From NCBI RefSeq assembly GCF_029223285.1, contig NZ_JARHUJ010000006.1, positions 372,001 to 436,000 on the forward strand: a stretch of DNA of 64,000 bases. Reading direction: 5' to 3'. A program made the position numbers and the translations under genes. The DNA is from Paraflavitalea sp. CAU 1676 (lineage in GTDB: Bacteria; Bacteroidota; Bacteroidia; Chitinophagales; Chitinophagaceae). Shown one piece after another: positions 33,015 through 41,886 of the stretch. Under the pieces are notes generated by a model. It was not told the DNA's origin and made no database searches. It worked only from the letters and a program-made list of their open reading frames with translations. Every line of letters starts with the position of its first letter. The first letter of the stretch is position 1.

Positions 33015-33734
33015 ATGGCAAAAGTGATTGCAATGATCCCTGCACGGTATGCCGCCACAAGGTTTCCGGCGAAACTGATGCAGCAGTTGAAAGGTAAAAG
33101 CGTTATCCGGCACACTTATGACAACACCCTCGCTACCGGTTTATTCGATGAAGTTTGGGTGGTAACCGATAGTGATGTAATATACCAGGAGATCGTATCC
33201 AATGGCGGAAATGCCAGGATGAGCGTACAGGAACATGAAAGCGGCAGCGACCGCATTGCCGAAGCCGTTGCCGATATGGATGTGGATATTGTACTGAATG
33301 TGCAGGGAGATACCCCTTTCATTAAAACAAAACCCCTGCAGCAATTGCTGCAATGTTTCCAGGACGAAACAGTACAGGTAGCCTCTATGATGCAGGTGCT
33401 GCATGAACAAGAGCAGATCAACGATCCCAATTTCGTGAAAGTGGCGGTTGACCGGAAGATGAATTCGCTGATGTTCAGCCGGAGCGTAATCCCTTATCCG
33501 CGCAGCACCACCGCACCCATCACCTATTATGAACATATTGGTGTATACGCTTTTCGCAAGCAGGCATTGCTAAACTTTACCAATTGGCCCATGACGCCAT
33601 TGGAAGCTGCCGAGAAAGTGGAGTGCCTGCGATACCTGGAGTACGGAGTTCCCCTGCGCATGATCGTGGTTGATTATATGGGGGTGGAAATCGATACGCC
33701 TGAAGATCTGGAACGTGCAGAGAAATTGCTCTGA
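33015..33734 (+). CDS. kdsB: 3-deoxy-manno-octulosonate cytidylyltransferase (KdsB)
   Basis: 239 residues, a normal length. KdsB motifs are all present: IPARYAATRFPAKLM with the CTP-binding loop, the VVTDSD segment, HESGSDRIAEAV, VQGDTPFI and VEIDTPEDLERAEKLL near the end. It activates Kdo (or 8-amino-Kdo) to the CMP form for lipid A core synthesis. A KdnB homologue 1.7 kb downstream suggests the 8-amino form. It is followed at 51 bases by a ROK sugar kinase. Confidence 0.95.
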   Translation: MAKVIAMIPARYAATRFPAKLMQQLKGKSVIRHTYDNTLATGLFDEVWVVTDSDVIYQEIVSNGGNARMSVQEHESGSDRIAEAVADMDVDIVLNVQGDTPFIKTKPLQQLLQCFQDETVQVASMMQVLHEQEQINDPNFVKVAVDRKMNSLMFSRSVIPYPRSTTAPITYYEHIGVYAFRKQALLNFTNWPMTPLEAAEKVECLRYLEYGVPLRMIVVDYMGVEIDTPEDLERAEKLL

Positions 33735-33784
33735 TCATTATAATACGGAAGCTTACCCTTCCTTCATACTAAACTTGCTTTGCC

Positions 33785-34699
33785 ATGAGTAATCCTTTAT
33801 GGGGCATCGACCTGGGCGGCACCAAAATAGAAGGAGTGATACTGCCTTCGGCCAACGATGCAAATCCTTTGTTGCGTACCCGTATCGATACAGAAGCCTA
33901 CAAGGGTTACGACCATATCGTTCAGCAGATCAAAAAGCTGGTCGGCATCATGCAAAGCGAGTCGGGATTAACACCAGGCCGCATCGGCTTCGGTACACCG
34001 GGAGAGCTCGACCCCCGCTTACAGACCATGAAAAACTGCAACAGCACGGAATTGAACGGGCAGCCGCTGCGCAAAGACCTGGAAGCGGCCTTGCAAGTGC
34101 CGGTGGTGCTGGCCAATGATGCAAACTGTTTTGCCCTGGCCGAAACCCACTGGGGAGTGGTTAAACAACAGGTGCCCGACGCGCGGGTGGTATTCGGGAT
34201 TATCATGGGTACGGGTGTAGGCGGCGGCATTGTGATTAACGGACAGGTTTGGAACGGTCGCCATGGTATCGCCGGCGAATGGGGGCACAATTACCTCGAC
34301 GAATCGGGTGGTCCTTGTTATTGCGGAAAGGTGGGATGCGTTGAAAAGGTACTGGCGGGGCCTGCTTTACAGCTTTACTATAAATCCCTCACCGGGCGGT
34401 CGCAAACGCTGAAAGAGATCGTGGCAGCCTTTTCCAGGGGAGACGACCCGGCAGCGCGAAAAACCATTGACCGGCTGGCATACTACTTTGGAAAGGCCGT
34501 TTCGGTAGTCACTAACCTGCTGGATCCGGATGTAATCGTTGTGGGTGGAGGCGTTGGCAATATTGACGTCATTTACAAGGCAGGGGTAGAATCGCTGAAA
34601 AATCACATATTTAATAATGGAGTCGAAGTGCCTGTGCTACGGCCGGCCCTGGGTGATAGCGCCGGCGTTTTCGGTGCGGCGGCACTGGTAGCCGGGTAG
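33785..34699 (+). CDS. ROK family sugar kinase
   Basis: 304 residues. The N-terminal ATP motif is GIDLGGTKIEG (residues 7-17). VLANDANCFALAE near 105-117 provides the catalytic Asp. GHNYLDESGGPCYCGKVGCVE has the ROK zinc site C178-x-C180-G-x2-G-C185-x-E187. VVGGGVGN is the C-terminal nucleotide segment. It is likely a glucokinase- or N-acetyl-sugar-kinase-like enzyme. The sugar cannot be deduced. Its position between kdsB and kdnB could be incidental. Confidence 0.9.
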   Translation: MSNPLWGIDLGGTKIEGVILPSANDANPLLRTRIDTEAYKGYDHIVQQIKKLVGIMQSESGLTPGRIGFGTPGELDPRLQTMKNCNSTELNGQPLRKDLEAALQVPVVLANDANCFALAETHWGVVKQQVPDARVVFGIIMGTGVGGGIVINGQVWNGRHGIAGEWGHNYLDESGGPCYCGKVGCVEKVLAGPALQLYYKSLTGRSQTLKEIVAAFSRGDDPAARKTIDRLAYYFGKAVSVVTNLLDPDVIVVGGGVGNIDVIYKAGVESLKNHIFNNGVEVPVLRPALGDSAGVFGAAALVAG

Positions 34700-35092
34700 C
34701 TATAGTATTTATATAATATACAATGAATTAGTAATAGATTCAGGATGCGGCATTTTGCCGAATTGATAAGTTACGCAACGGTTTGCGTTGAAAATATTCC
34801 GGCAGTTTCTGGCTAAACTGGAAGAGATTATGCACATTTCTCAAAAAAAGACGGAGTTAGTTTGATCACATGCTTTAAAAATAATTAATTTTATTGCACT
34901 CCGTTCACCTGTGCTAAAACGTTTGTCTACCGGCCTGCTAAACGGCCTCTGTTTGAACCTTACCTGGCTTTTACAATCCAATACAGTATAGTAAATCCAA
35001 ATTCAAGATACTTTTCCGGTTTTTGCGTAAGCACCGGAGTAAATGCGGTTATTTATTCACTCGAAACTCAGCATTTTGGTTTAGGCTCTCCA
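34700..35092. other. Gene-free stretch with several hairpins upstream of kdnB
   Basis: No credible gene lies in 34700-35419. Short stems are visible on the plus strand: ACGCAA/TTGCGT (34773-34788), CAGTTT/AAACTG (34803-34820), ACGGAGT/ACTCCGT (34851-34904, long loop) and TCCGGT/ACCGGA (35015-35038). They end at a perfect terminator at 35093. This may be a long leader or non-coding RNA. I could not match RNase P, tmRNA or a known riboswitch. From 35124 to 35419 I see only an AT/C-rich stretch. Confidence 0.4.
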
Positions 35093-35123
35093 AAAACGCA
35101 GCAGTTGGCTGCGTTTTATTTTT
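35093..35123 (+). terminator. Orphan terminator 0.3 kb before kdnB
   Basis: AAAACGCAGC (35093-35102), loop AGTTG, GCTGCGTTTT (35108-35117), then ATTTTT: a perfect 10-bp stem with U-run. No gene ends just before it; the ROK stop is 394 bases upstream. Confidence 0.75.
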
Positions 35124-35419
35124 CCCTGCTTCCCTGTCTTTTCCTGCTGGTATTATAAGAAATCCGCTCAATGGGTCGCTCTGTTATCTCTTTTTACACC
35201 TTGTCACGACAAATCCGGCCTTACTTCGCCCTGTAGCCCGTTTTTGTTACTTTATTTTCTACACTTACCTTCACCTGCCGATTTGATTGGGTTGGTGGAT
35301 GATTTGCATCGATCAACAGAACATAAAAATGGTTATATGAACTGCCTTGGGCAATAAAGCCCTTGCGGTAATTGTTATCAAGGCGTTTCCTGTTGCACTC
35401 ATTAAAAAATATCATAGGG

Positions 35420-36493
35420 ATGAAATTCAGAAATTTTAAAATGGTGGACTACGTGGTGTATGGCCGCGGTAGTTTTGATCAGCTTGATGAAATATTAGCG
35501 CCGCGCCGCCTGGGCGAAGCACCCATGATCTTCTTTGTGGATCATTACTTTGAAGGTAAAGCCCTGGTAAACCGGATTCCGCTGCGTGGTAAGGATAAAG
35601 TGGTATTTGTAGACGTTACTTATGAACCTAAAACAACTTACGTAGATAAGCTGGCTGGCGAGCTCAAAGCCGAATTCGGTACCGTTAGCGGTATCATCGC
35701 CATTGGCGGCGGATCGGCCATGGACCTTGGTAAAGCTGTTTCCCTGATGATGAACAACCCCGGCTCTTCGGCCGATTATCAGGGTTGGGATCTGGTAAAG
35801 CAACCAGGCGTTTACAAAGCCGGTATACCCACGCTCAGTGGCACCGGTGCAGAAGTATCGCGCACTACTGTATTGACAGGGCCTACCCGCAAATTGGGCA
35901 TGAATTCCGATTTCACCCCTTTCGACCAGATTGTGCTGGACCCGGCGTTAACGGCCAATGCCCCCGTGAATCAGCGTTTCTATACCGGCATGGATTGCTA
36001 TATCCATTGTATAGAAAGTCTCGAGGGTACGTTCCTGAATGAATTCAGCAAATCCTACGGCGAAAAGGCCCTCGAATTGTGCCAATATGTGTTCCTGGAA
36101 AAGGACCAGTGGGATGAGGAGTGTGATGATAAACTGATGATGGCTTCTTATGCAGGCGGTATGAGTATCGCGTACTCGCAGGTGGGCGTGGCCCATGCGG
36201 TGAGCTATGGCCTCAGCTACCTGCTGGGCACCAAGCATGGTATCGGCAACTGTATCGTCATGAACCATCTTGAAGAGTACTACCCGGCCGGTGTGGAAGA
36301 ATTCAAGCGAATGGTCGATAAAAACAAGATCGATATCCCTGTGGGTATCTGCAAAGGCCTGAGTGAGGAACAGTTCGATACCATGATCAATGTGTCGCTC
36401 GGCATGAAGCCTCTTTGGGAAAATGCATTGGGGAAAGATTGGGAAAAGATCATGACCCGCGACAAACTCCGCAATTTATACGGTAAGTTGTAA
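35420..36493 (+). CDS. kdnB: 3-deoxy-manno-octulosonate 8-oxidase KdnB
   Basis: 357 residues from the ATG at 35420. It is an iron-containing alcohol dehydrogenase fold with the cofactor loop GGGSAMD (about 96-102), TLSGTGAEVSRTTVLTGPTR, and metal ligands in YTGMDCYIHCIESLEGTFLN, GVAHAVSYGL and KHGIGN. The long specific stretches (YQGWDL, RKLGMNSD, FDQI, FLNEFSKSYGEKALELC) closely recall Shewanella KdnB, which oxidises Kdo at C8 before KdnA transamination to 8-amino-Kdo. KdnA is not in the window. A terminator follows 51 bases downstream. Confidence 0.87.
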   Translation: MKFRNFKMVDYVVYGRGSFDQLDEILAPRRLGEAPMIFFVDHYFEGKALVNRIPLRGKDKVVFVDVTYEPKTTYVDKLAGELKAEFGTVSGIIAIGGGSAMDLGKAVSLMMNNPGSSADYQGWDLVKQPGVYKAGIPTLSGTGAEVSRTTVLTGPTRKLGMNSDFTPFDQIVLDPALTANAPVNQRFYTGMDCYIHCIESLEGTFLNEFSKSYGEKALELCQYVFLEKDQWDEECDDKLMMASYAGGMSIAYSQVGVAHAVSYGLSYLLGTKHGIGNCIVMNHLEEYYPAGVEEFKRMVDKNKIDIPVGICKGLSEEQFDTMINVSLGMKPLWENALGKDWEKIMTRDKLRNLYGKL

Positions 36494-36543
36494 GGGTGGT
36501 GCTGCGTTTAGCAGCTCATCTTATCAAAAAGTTATCTAAGATC

Positions 36544-36587
36544 AAAAATCGCCTTTCCGGTACAACCCGGTTTGGCGATTTTTTTTG
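36544..36587 (+). terminator. Terminator after kdnB
   Basis: AAAAATCGCC (36544-36553) pairs with GGCGATTTTT (36574-36583) with an inner CCGG/CCGG contact, followed by more T. Confidence 0.8.
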
Positions 36588-36627
36588 TTTGGGGTACATT
36601 CGCTTAAACACCAATTAAACACACACC

Positions 36628-37191
36628 ATGAAAAAGCTCCTCCTGGTCCTTTCTTTCTTCAGCGCCGTTACCGTGCTCGCACAGGATAAATTGAACCCCG
36701 TCATCAAAAAGGGTTCCAAGTTCAGTTATACTTTGTTCACAGGTGGTCAGAACATTCCTTTTACCGCAGTGGTAGACTCCCTGGGCAGCGAATACGTAAG
36801 GATCGGCTGGACCATCGAGGGTATGGGATCCGGTGGCTGGGTGATGAAGAAAAAAGCCCTGGAATCTGCAAAGCACGGATACTGGAGCCAGCCTACAGCC
36901 GGTACCGATGAAGAACTATCCGATGAAACAACAGTACTGCTTTTATCCAAAGCACAGTGGAGCAGCCTGCAGCAGGACAAAAAATTCGTATACAACGATG
37001 CCACCTTTACCGTAAAACAAGGTGACCAGGCCGGCTTGAAAGTGGGTGGTAAAAGTTATGATGCTATTCAGGTAGAGGTAGCCGGGAGCAGTGCCCGCCT
37101 ATGGATCCTGAACAACCCTGCCTTCCCCGCCCTGCTCAAGGTGGAGGGTAACCCACATGGCGTGGATCTCGAATTGGGCAACATAGAATAA
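36628..37191 (+). CDS. Secreted protein of unknown function
   Basis: 187 residues. Signal peptide about 1-18 (TVLAQ). The mature part is beta-rich with a Gly-rich GMGSGGW turn, and a central EELSDETTVLLLSKAQWSSL helix. The paired TFTVKQGDQAGLKVGGK and YDAIQVEVAGSSARLWIL strands near the end look like a small beta-sandwich. No known motif is seen and no lipobox is present, so a soluble periplasmic location is likely. The gene is bracketed by terminators on both sides and is transcribed alone. Confidence 0.7.
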   Translation: MKKLLLVLSFFSAVTVLAQDKLNPVIKKGSKFSYTLFTGGQNIPFTAVVDSLGSEYVRIGWTIEGMGSGGWVMKKKALESAKHGYWSQPTAGTDEELSDETTVLLLSKAQWSSLQQDKKFVYNDATFTVKQGDQAGLKVGGKSYDAIQVEVAGSSARLWILNNPAFPALLKVEGNPHGVDLELGNIE

Positions 37192-37212
37192 CCTCACTAT
37201 AGTCTTTTCGAC

Positions 37213-37248
37213 AATGATGCCTCATAGCAATATGGGGCATTATTTTTT
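37213..37248 (+). terminator. Terminator after the unknown secreted protein
   Basis: AATGATGCCTC (37213-37223) and GGGGCATTATT (37234-37244) form an 11-bp stem with two G-T pairs, then TTTT. Confidence 0.7.
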
Positions 37249-37290
37249 AGGTATGGTTATTATGCTTAATTTTTCAGTGATAAATTAGTT

Positions 37291-38388
37291 ATGAGTCCGC
37301 AGAAATATCTCCGTTATCTTGGTTTGCCATCGTTGTTCGGTACACACCGAACCAAAGAGATCTTCCATATCAATCCCACCGCAGTTCCCCAACGGGAAGA
37401 AGCGGCGGATATCTCTATTACCGTATACAATTATAACACCGAGAAGGTAGAAGAGCAGAAACTGAGTAAAGTAGAGGATTGTTTCGCTTTTCGCCACAAC
37501 AGCCTGATCAGTTGGATCAATATTGATGGTATCCGCAAAGCAGATGTGGAATCCATCTGCAACCAGTTTGGCATTCACCCCCTGCTGATCGAAGATATTC
37601 TCAGCATGCACCAGCGTCCAAAAATGGATGAAGTAGAAGGGGTGCTGTACTGCCTGCTCAACATGTTGTACTTTAACGATTCTACCCGAACTGTAGAAAC
37701 CGAACAGATCAGCATTGTATTAGGTAAAGATTTTGTGATCTCTTTCCAGGAAGATGCCGACCGGGATGTGTTTGACCCCATTCGCCTCAGATTGAAAATG
37801 GGCAACAGCAAGATCCGCCAGCGCACTGCAGATTATTTGCTGTACGCCATGCTCGATATCATTGTCGACAATTATTTCCTGGTTATGGAAAAACTGGGCG
37901 AACAGGTCGAGTTGGTAGAAGAAGAAGTAATACGCCGCAGCAATACACGGTCATTGGCGCGCATCAACCAGCTTCGGAAAGAACTGATCGTGTTAAAAAG
38001 AAATATTGCCCCTGTGCGCGACTTACTCAATGGCATTATCCGCAGCGAAAGTGACCTGCTCGACGATCGTACCACCAAATATTTTAAAGACGTTTACGAC
38101 CATATCATACAGGCATATGATCTCAGCGAGAACTACCGCGATATGATGACCAGCATGCAGGACCTCTATATCAACAACGTAAACCTGAAGTTGAACGAGG
38201 TGATGAAAGTGATGGCCATTGTAACCTGTCTACTGGCACCCGCCACGGTAATTGGCGGCATTTTTGGCATGAACTTCGAATTCATTCCCTCTATTCACAA
38301 CAAGTGGGGATTTTTTATTGCTGTAGGGCTCATGTTGCTGGTACCCATATGGATGTTGTGGATGTTCCGCAAAAAAGGCTGGTTTTAA
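37291..38388 (+). CDS. corA: CorA family magnesium/cobalt channel
   Basis: 365 residues. A large cytoplasmic alpha/beta domain (1-290) includes LIEDILSMHQRPKMDEVEGV, and a long stalk helix follows. Two C-terminal membrane helices carry the GMN selectivity motif in GGIFGMNFEFIPS (about residue 324) in the loop between them. The end is basic. This is the complete CorA architecture of a homopentameric Mg2+/Co2+ channel. No M-box-like leader was recognised upstream. Confidence 0.95.
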   Translation: MSPQKYLRYLGLPSLFGTHRTKEIFHINPTAVPQREEAADISITVYNYNTEKVEEQKLSKVEDCFAFRHNSLISWINIDGIRKADVESICNQFGIHPLLIEDILSMHQRPKMDEVEGVLYCLLNMLYFNDSTRTVETEQISIVLGKDFVISFQEDADRDVFDPIRLRLKMGNSKIRQRTADYLLYAMLDIIVDNYFLVMEKLGEQVELVEEEVIRRSNTRSLARINQLRKELIVLKRNIAPVRDLLNGIIRSESDLLDDRTTKYFKDVYDHIIQAYDLSENYRDMMTSMQDLYINNVNLKLNEVMKVMAIVTCLLAPATVIGGIFGMNFEFIPSIHNKWGFFIAVGLMLLVPIWMLWMFRKKGWF

Positions 38389-38460
38389 TAAGGGCAGTCC
38401 GTATGTACACCCCCTCAGGATTGCTCTCTAGGTTATCCAAAACAATACATTAGCCGCATT

Positions 38461-39663
38461 ATGAAACTACTTCTCTGCATTATCGCTATTGGGGTGTCAT
38501 CCGCTACACAGGCGCAGCTCGATAAAAACCCGTACCGGTTTAAGGAAGCAATCGACTCAAGTCTGCAACGGGATACAACGCCCTGGAAATACCAGTTTGC
38601 CGCAGACGACCTTTCGCGCATGGGCGCTTATTTCGAAATGCTGGCCCTGGCCGATTCTTCCAACGGCGGCCGTGGCCGCAATAGAAGGCTTTCTCCCGAA
38701 GACTCGATTTACCTTAGCCGGTTTAAGCCCCAAAGCGCCAGGGAGTACATTCTGGAAAGGGCTAAAAAAGAACAGGTCATCATCATCAACGAAGCGCATC
38801 ATCAACCACTTCATCGCACATTTACTACTTCTTTACTGAAAGGGTTGTACAACGAAGGTTACCGCTATCTGGGTCTGGAAACCTTCGGTTATATCGACAC
38901 AACGCTCCATCAACGAAAATATCCCACGTGGTCAACCGGATGGTATATGCGTGAGCCGCAGTTTGGCAACCTCGTGCGTGAAGCTTTACGTGTAGGTTTC
39001 ACAGTTTTCCCCTATGAAACTGATGAAAAGCGAAACGGTGGATTTCACAATAACAAAGAACGCGAAATTGACCAGGCGAAGAATATTACAGACTTCATGA
39101 AAACCCATCCTGGCAAATACCTTCTTCATGTTGGTTATTCACATGTCGTTGAAGGACCCTACCCGGCGTGGGAAAAAGCAATGGCCGGCAGATTGAAAGA
39201 GTATACCGGTATCGACCCCTTTACCATTAACCAGGAAGCGCTAACCGAGCATTCGGCACCTAAGTTTGAACTCTCCGATTACCCATACATATCTGCAAGT
39301 GTTCCTTCTGTACTAGTGGATGGTGCGGGGTCTTACTATAATGGCCTTGCCCGCGATAGCTCCTATGATATCCGCCTTTACCATCCCCGCACGAGGCTTA
39401 TTCACGGACGACCCCATTGGCTGTCGCTCGCTGGGCATCGAAAAGCTTACTTTATTCCGGAAAATAAGTTGACAGTAGAATTTCCACTCCTCGCGAAAGC
39501 CTATGTGGCGGGCGAAAATACAGGTGATGCGATTCCGTATGATGTAATTGAAATTGAGCAATCCGGACTAAAAAAAGCGTTGTTCCTTGAAAAAGGTAAG
39601 TATACATTGTTATTGCAGGACAGGCAGGGACACACGCAGCAAATGAACATCAGCATTCGTTAA
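38461..39663 (+). CDS. Secreted ChaN/EreA-like superfamily protein
   Basis: 400 residues. Signal peptide 1-19. The core (about 90-230) shows IIINEAHHQPLHRTF with E111-A-H113-H114, GYRYLGLETFG with E140, and LLHVGYSHV near residue 225. This order (GExH-like, LExF, hxGxxH) matches the TraB/ChaN/erythromycin-esterase-like fold, a metal- or haem-binding hydrolase group. The first motif has N in place of the usual G. The last 110 residues are a separate beta domain (RKAYFIPENKLTVEFPLLAK onward). The activity is unknown. A periplasmic metallo-hydrolase is the leading guess. Confidence 0.6.
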   Translation: MKLLLCIIAIGVSSATQAQLDKNPYRFKEAIDSSLQRDTTPWKYQFAADDLSRMGAYFEMLALADSSNGGRGRNRRLSPEDSIYLSRFKPQSAREYILERAKKEQVIIINEAHHQPLHRTFTTSLLKGLYNEGYRYLGLETFGYIDTTLHQRKYPTWSTGWYMREPQFGNLVREALRVGFTVFPYETDEKRNGGFHNNKEREIDQAKNITDFMKTHPGKYLLHVGYSHVVEGPYPAWEKAMAGRLKEYTGIDPFTINQEALTEHSAPKFELSDYPYISASVPSVLVDGAGSYYNGLARDSSYDIRLYHPRTRLIHGRPHWLSLAGHRKAYFIPENKLTVEFPLLAKAYVAGENTGDAIPYDVIEIEQSGLKKALFLEKGKYTLLLQDRQGHTQQMNISIR

Positions 39664-39751
39664 GCGGGTACGCGAATTTTCGCTTTTAATGTCGTATTTT
39701 CAGTCTCCCTGAGATCATTTCCATTAATTGCTATTCGAAAAAACATTTGCT

Positions 39752-40753
39752 ATGTCAACCAATCGTCGTCGTTTTCTTCAACAGCTGGGTGGCCTTGCCG
39801 CCGGCTTTGGTGTCGTATCTACAGGTTTAGCTGCCTGTGGAGGCAACGAACCTTCTTCAGATACTACCAAAGCAGACTCTGTAAGCACTCCTGCTGCCAC
39901 TGCAGCAGGTAAGCTATTTTTTGAAATTTCGCTGGCTCAATGGTCCCTGCACAAACCACTGTGGGAAAAGAAACTGGATAATCTTGACTTTCCGCTCGTA
40001 GCCAAAAGAGATTATGGCATTAGCGTGGTGGAATATGTAAACCAATTTTTCAAAGACAAGGCCAAAGATGAAAAATACCTGGCCGAACTTTTAAAGCGGT
40101 GTAACGATAATGGTGTGAAGAACCATCTCATTATGTGCGATGGTGAAGGTTCGCTGGGGTCGCCCAACGATAAGGAAAGATTGCAGGCTGTGGAAAACCA
40201 TTATAAATGGGTAGATGCTGCCAAATACCTCGGGTGTGTTACCATTCGTGTCAATGCCCACGGTGAAGGAAGCCGCGAAGATGTGCAGAAAGCAGCCATC
40301 GATGGTCTCGGCCGCCTGGGCGAATATGGTGCTAAAGCAGGCATCAATGTAATTGTGGAAAACCATGGGGGTTATACTTCCGATGGAGCCTGGCTGGCCG
40401 CTGTTATGAAAGGCGTCAACAAACCCAATGTGGGTACCCTGCCCGACTTTGGTAATTTCTGCATCAAGCGCGATGGTAAAGGCATGTTCGACGGCAAGTG
40501 TGTGGAAGAATACGATCGATATAAAGGCACGCAGGAACTGATGCCCTACGCCAAAGGAGTAAGTGCAAAAGCATATGATTTCGATGCACAGGGTAATTGC
40601 ATTGAAACTGACTATAACAAAATGCTGAAGATCGTGAAGGATGCAGGCTTTACCGGCTACATCGGTATCGAGTTTGAAGGCGACAAGTTAAGTCCTGAAG
40701 AAGGCATTAAGAAAACCAAGGCCCTTCTTGAAAGAGTGGGTGCTATTGTGTAA
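39752..40753 (+). CDS. Tat-exported sugar isomerase/epimerase-like lipoprotein
   Basis: 333 residues from the ATG at 39752. The N-terminus has a twin-arginine motif NRRRFLQ and a lipobox L-A-A-C (about residue 29), so a Tat-translocated lipoprotein is predicted. Residues 55-333 are an AP-endonuclease-2/xylose-isomerase-like TIM barrel (PF01261): [47 protein letters not shown] (metal Glu), GTLPDFGNF and GYIGIEFEG. It probably epimerises or isomerises a sugar in the periplasm. Similar proteins sit near carbohydrate loci in Bacteroidota. Confidence 0.87.
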   Translation: MSTNRRRFLQQLGGLAAGFGVVSTGLAACGGNEPSSDTTKADSVSTPAATAAGKLFFEISLAQWSLHKPLWEKKLDNLDFPLVAKRDYGISVVEYVNQFFKDKAKDEKYLAELLKRCNDNGVKNHLIMCDGEGSLGSPNDKERLQAVENHYKWVDAAKYLGCVTIRVNAHGEGSREDVQKAAIDGLGRLGEYGAKAGINVIVENHGGYTSDGAWLAAVMKGVNKPNVGTLPDFGNFCIKRDGKGMFDGKCVEEYDRYKGTQELMPYAKGVSAKAYDFDAQGNCIETDYNKMLKIVKDAGFTGYIGIEFEGDKLSPEEGIKKTKALLERVGAIV

Positions 40754-40759
40754 ATAAAA

Positions 40760-40786
40760 AACGGTCAGCTCCTGGAGCTGACCGTT
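40760..40786. terminator. Bidirectional terminator between isomerase and cydB
   Basis: AACGGTCAGCTCC (40760-40772) and GGAGCTGACCGTT (40774-40786) form a perfect 13-bp inverted repeat around one base. The upstream AAAAA gives a U-run for minus-strand transcripts ending after cydB. Confidence 0.75.
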
Positions 40787-40840
40787 TGCTTTATGAATAC
40801 GCTGTAATATTTCTGATCCGGAATTGTGGCAATAACTGCA

Positions 40841-41881
40841 CTAGTAACTCATTTCATCCAGCTTTACCTTTCCCTTAAAGGTCCAGAATACGAAAGATGT
40901 ATAAATGGCCACCAGTGGCGTGCCGATCACCGCAATGGTTAATAGTATCTTCATCGTCTTGTATGATGAAGCCCCATTGTGCACAGTGATACTATTCGCA
41001 GGATTTACCGTTGAATACAATAAATAAGGGTACACTTCCAAAGCTACCATGATGAGCAGCAATGCAATGGTTATGGCCGAACTGATAAATGCATACCGGT
41101 ATTTCCCTTTCTTTATCTGACGGGGTATATTGGCGATGCTCAGCACCATCAGACAAGGAATAATAAAAGCTGCCGGATTGGTGCGGAAAAAATCGCTGAG
41201 GTGCGGTACATATAGTAATGTGTATAAAGTTGTGATCACAAAACTGAGCACGAAGAAAATAATAAAGTTGCGCGACAGGATCCGCAGCCTTGCATACAAT
41301 CGTTTCTCTGTCTTCATGGTTAGATAGATAGAACCATGTACCATGAAAAGCGCCAAGGTAGTGATCGACACCATGAAGGCAAATGGGTTGAAAAACGATA
41401 GCCAGTTACCTGCAAACTCCTTGTTCTCATCAAGCGGAATACCGAGCGCCACGTTGCCCAACATTAGGCCTAATGATAGGGCAATAATGATACAGGCGCC
41501 GCAATAAACGATATCCCAGGTTTTGCGCCACCATAACATTGGTTCCTTACTCCTGAATTCGATGGCGACTGCCCGAAAGATGATCCCAATGAGAAATACC
41601 ATAAAGGGCATATAAAATGCCGAGAAGATGGCGGCATAGGCCACCGGAAAGCCGGCAAACAGTGCCCCGCCCCCAATCACCAGCCATACTTCATTACCAT
41701 CCCAAACCGGGCCAATTGCATTGAGCGCGATCCGGCGGCTTTGCTCTTTTCTTAATAAAAGGTGGAGGGCACCCGCGCCAAGGTCAAAGCCATCGAGAAT
41801 GGCATACCCGCTAATCACACCCCCGAATACGAGGAACCACCAAACATTATAATCCAGGCCAAGAAATGTTTCCATAATCAT
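40841..41881 (-). CDS. cydB: Cytochrome bd quinol oxidase subunit II
   Basis: 346 residues with eight to nine membrane helices. CydB motifs: the start YNVWWFLVFGGVISGYAILDGFDLGAG, GPVWDGNEVWLV, and YAAIFSAFYMPFMVFLIGII. The gene starts 5 bases after the cydA stop, so both subunits are one operon. A small CydX-like subunit does not fit in the 55-base gap before the downstream hairpin. The enzyme reduces oxygen with quinol at low oxygen tension. Confidence 0.95.
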   Translation of the reverse strand: MIMETFLGLDYNVWWFLVFGGVISGYAILDGFDLGAGALHLLLRKEQSRRIALNAIGPVWDGNEVWLVIGGGALFAGFPVAYAAIFSAFYMPFMVFLIGIIFRAVAIEFRSKEPMLWWRKTWDIVYCGACIIIALSLGLMLGNVALGIPLDENKEFAGNWLSFFNPFAFMVSITTLALFMVHGSIYLTMKTEKRLYARLRILSRNFIIFFVLSFVITTLYTLLYVPHLSDFFRTNPAAFIIPCLMVLSIANIPRQIKKGKYRYAFISSAITIALLLIMVALEVYPYLLYSTVNPANSITVHNGASSYKTMKILLTIAVIGTPLVAIYTSFVFWTFKGKVKLDEMSY

Positions 41882-41886
41882 GCATG

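Noticed and set aside
35023-35286. Plus-strand frame of 87 codons upstream of kdnB
   Set aside because: It runs through a perfect terminator hairpin and has no domain or plausible start context.
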